From Natronosalvus rutilus (lineage in GTDB: Archaea; Halobacteriota; Halobacteria; Halobacteriales; Natrialbaceae), in assembly GCF_024204665.1 (NCBI RefSeq), contig NZ_CP100355.1, positions 62,001 to 126,000 of the forward strand: 64,000 bases of DNA. The letters run 5' to 3'. A model generated the notes under the pieces. It was not told the origin of the DNA and made no database searches. It saw only the letters and a program-made list of their open reading frames with translations. Shown piece after piece: positions 63,910 through 64,000 of this stretch. The position numbers and the translations under genes were made by a program. Within the stretch, counting starts at the first letter, position 1. Each line of letters starts with the position of its first letter.

Positions 63910-64000
63910 ATGCCAGATACCGCTCACGATCTGACGACGGGCGACGGATCGGACCCGAGAGCCGACGCCGACGCGGCGAGGGAGCGACTCGAGCGCGCCA
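63910..64000 (+). CDS. Start of a further gene, cut by the window edge
   Basis: ATG at 63910, six bases after the hisI stop, opens MPDTAHDLTTGDGSDPRADA and continues ADAARERLERA to the end. The frame has strong haloarchaeal codon bias and no stop. Too short to identify; the spacing suggests co-transcription with hisI. Confidence 0.5.
   Translation, partial: MPDTAHDLTTGDGSDPRADADAARERLERA

Overview
This window is chromosomal DNA of a halophilic archaeon, most likely a member of the Natrialbales (Natronorubrum, Haloterrigena or Natrinema type); the genus is a guess. The evidence is high GC with acidic proteomes, leaderless genes with a TATA element about 27 bases before the start codon, Tat and lipobox signals, a thermosome, a HalX response regulator, a Bat-type regulator, a class III pilin and several haloarchaea-only small proteins. 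I see no transposase, CRISPR array or rRNA. One tRNA (Gly, CCC) is present.

Layout. 1-8.6 kb: catalase-peroxidase (cut by the window edge), MATE exporter, KDG kinase, a CBS protein with a ribosome-hibernation-like tail, YihY membrane protein, CapA-like phosphoesterase. 8.7-14.5 kb: a membrane glycosyltransferase, a haem/corrin operon (hemC-cobA-hemD), tRNA-Gly with a downstream copy of its 3' end, NAD synthetase and a DUF1328 peptide. 14.7-15.6 kb: a scar of an archaellum locus, with the C-terminal ends of an ArlJ/FlaJ-like protein and an archaellin abutting head to head, followed by an intact archaellum-associated gene. 16-30.7 kb: the most interesting region. Five palindromic TTAGG(N4)CCTAA-type boxes, the signature of a DtxR/IdeR-family metal regulator, lie in the promoters of an Fe(III)-type ABC permease, a Tat-exported dehydrogenase small subunit with its GMC flavoprotein, a dolichyl-phosphate-type glycosyltransferase, an Fe-binding lipoprotein, an RGP-family glycosyltransferase and an AglD/MprF-like membrane protein. 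A GT-C type transferase and a UDP-sugar epimerase sit among them. This looks like an iron-responsive envelope-glycan and iron-uptake regulon. A sulfatase-like gene of lower GC has been inserted in the middle, flanked by degenerate inverted repeats.

31-44 kb: thermosome, ABC exporter, a DUF4397 protein, a large secreted CARDB-repeat protein, citrate synthase, split MgtE pair and CrcB pair. 44-54 kb: CDF transporter, an M24-fold enzyme lacking a usual metal ligand, macro-domain protein, CheW-like protein and HalX regulator (orphans if the archaellum is gone), PurL, HD-domain protein and amidohydrolase. 54-64 kb: Bat-type sensor-regulator divergent from a metallo-beta-lactamase protein, MinD-like ATPase, a membrane-anchored winged-helix protein beside a secreted protein and a type IV pilin, then hisI and the start of one more gene.
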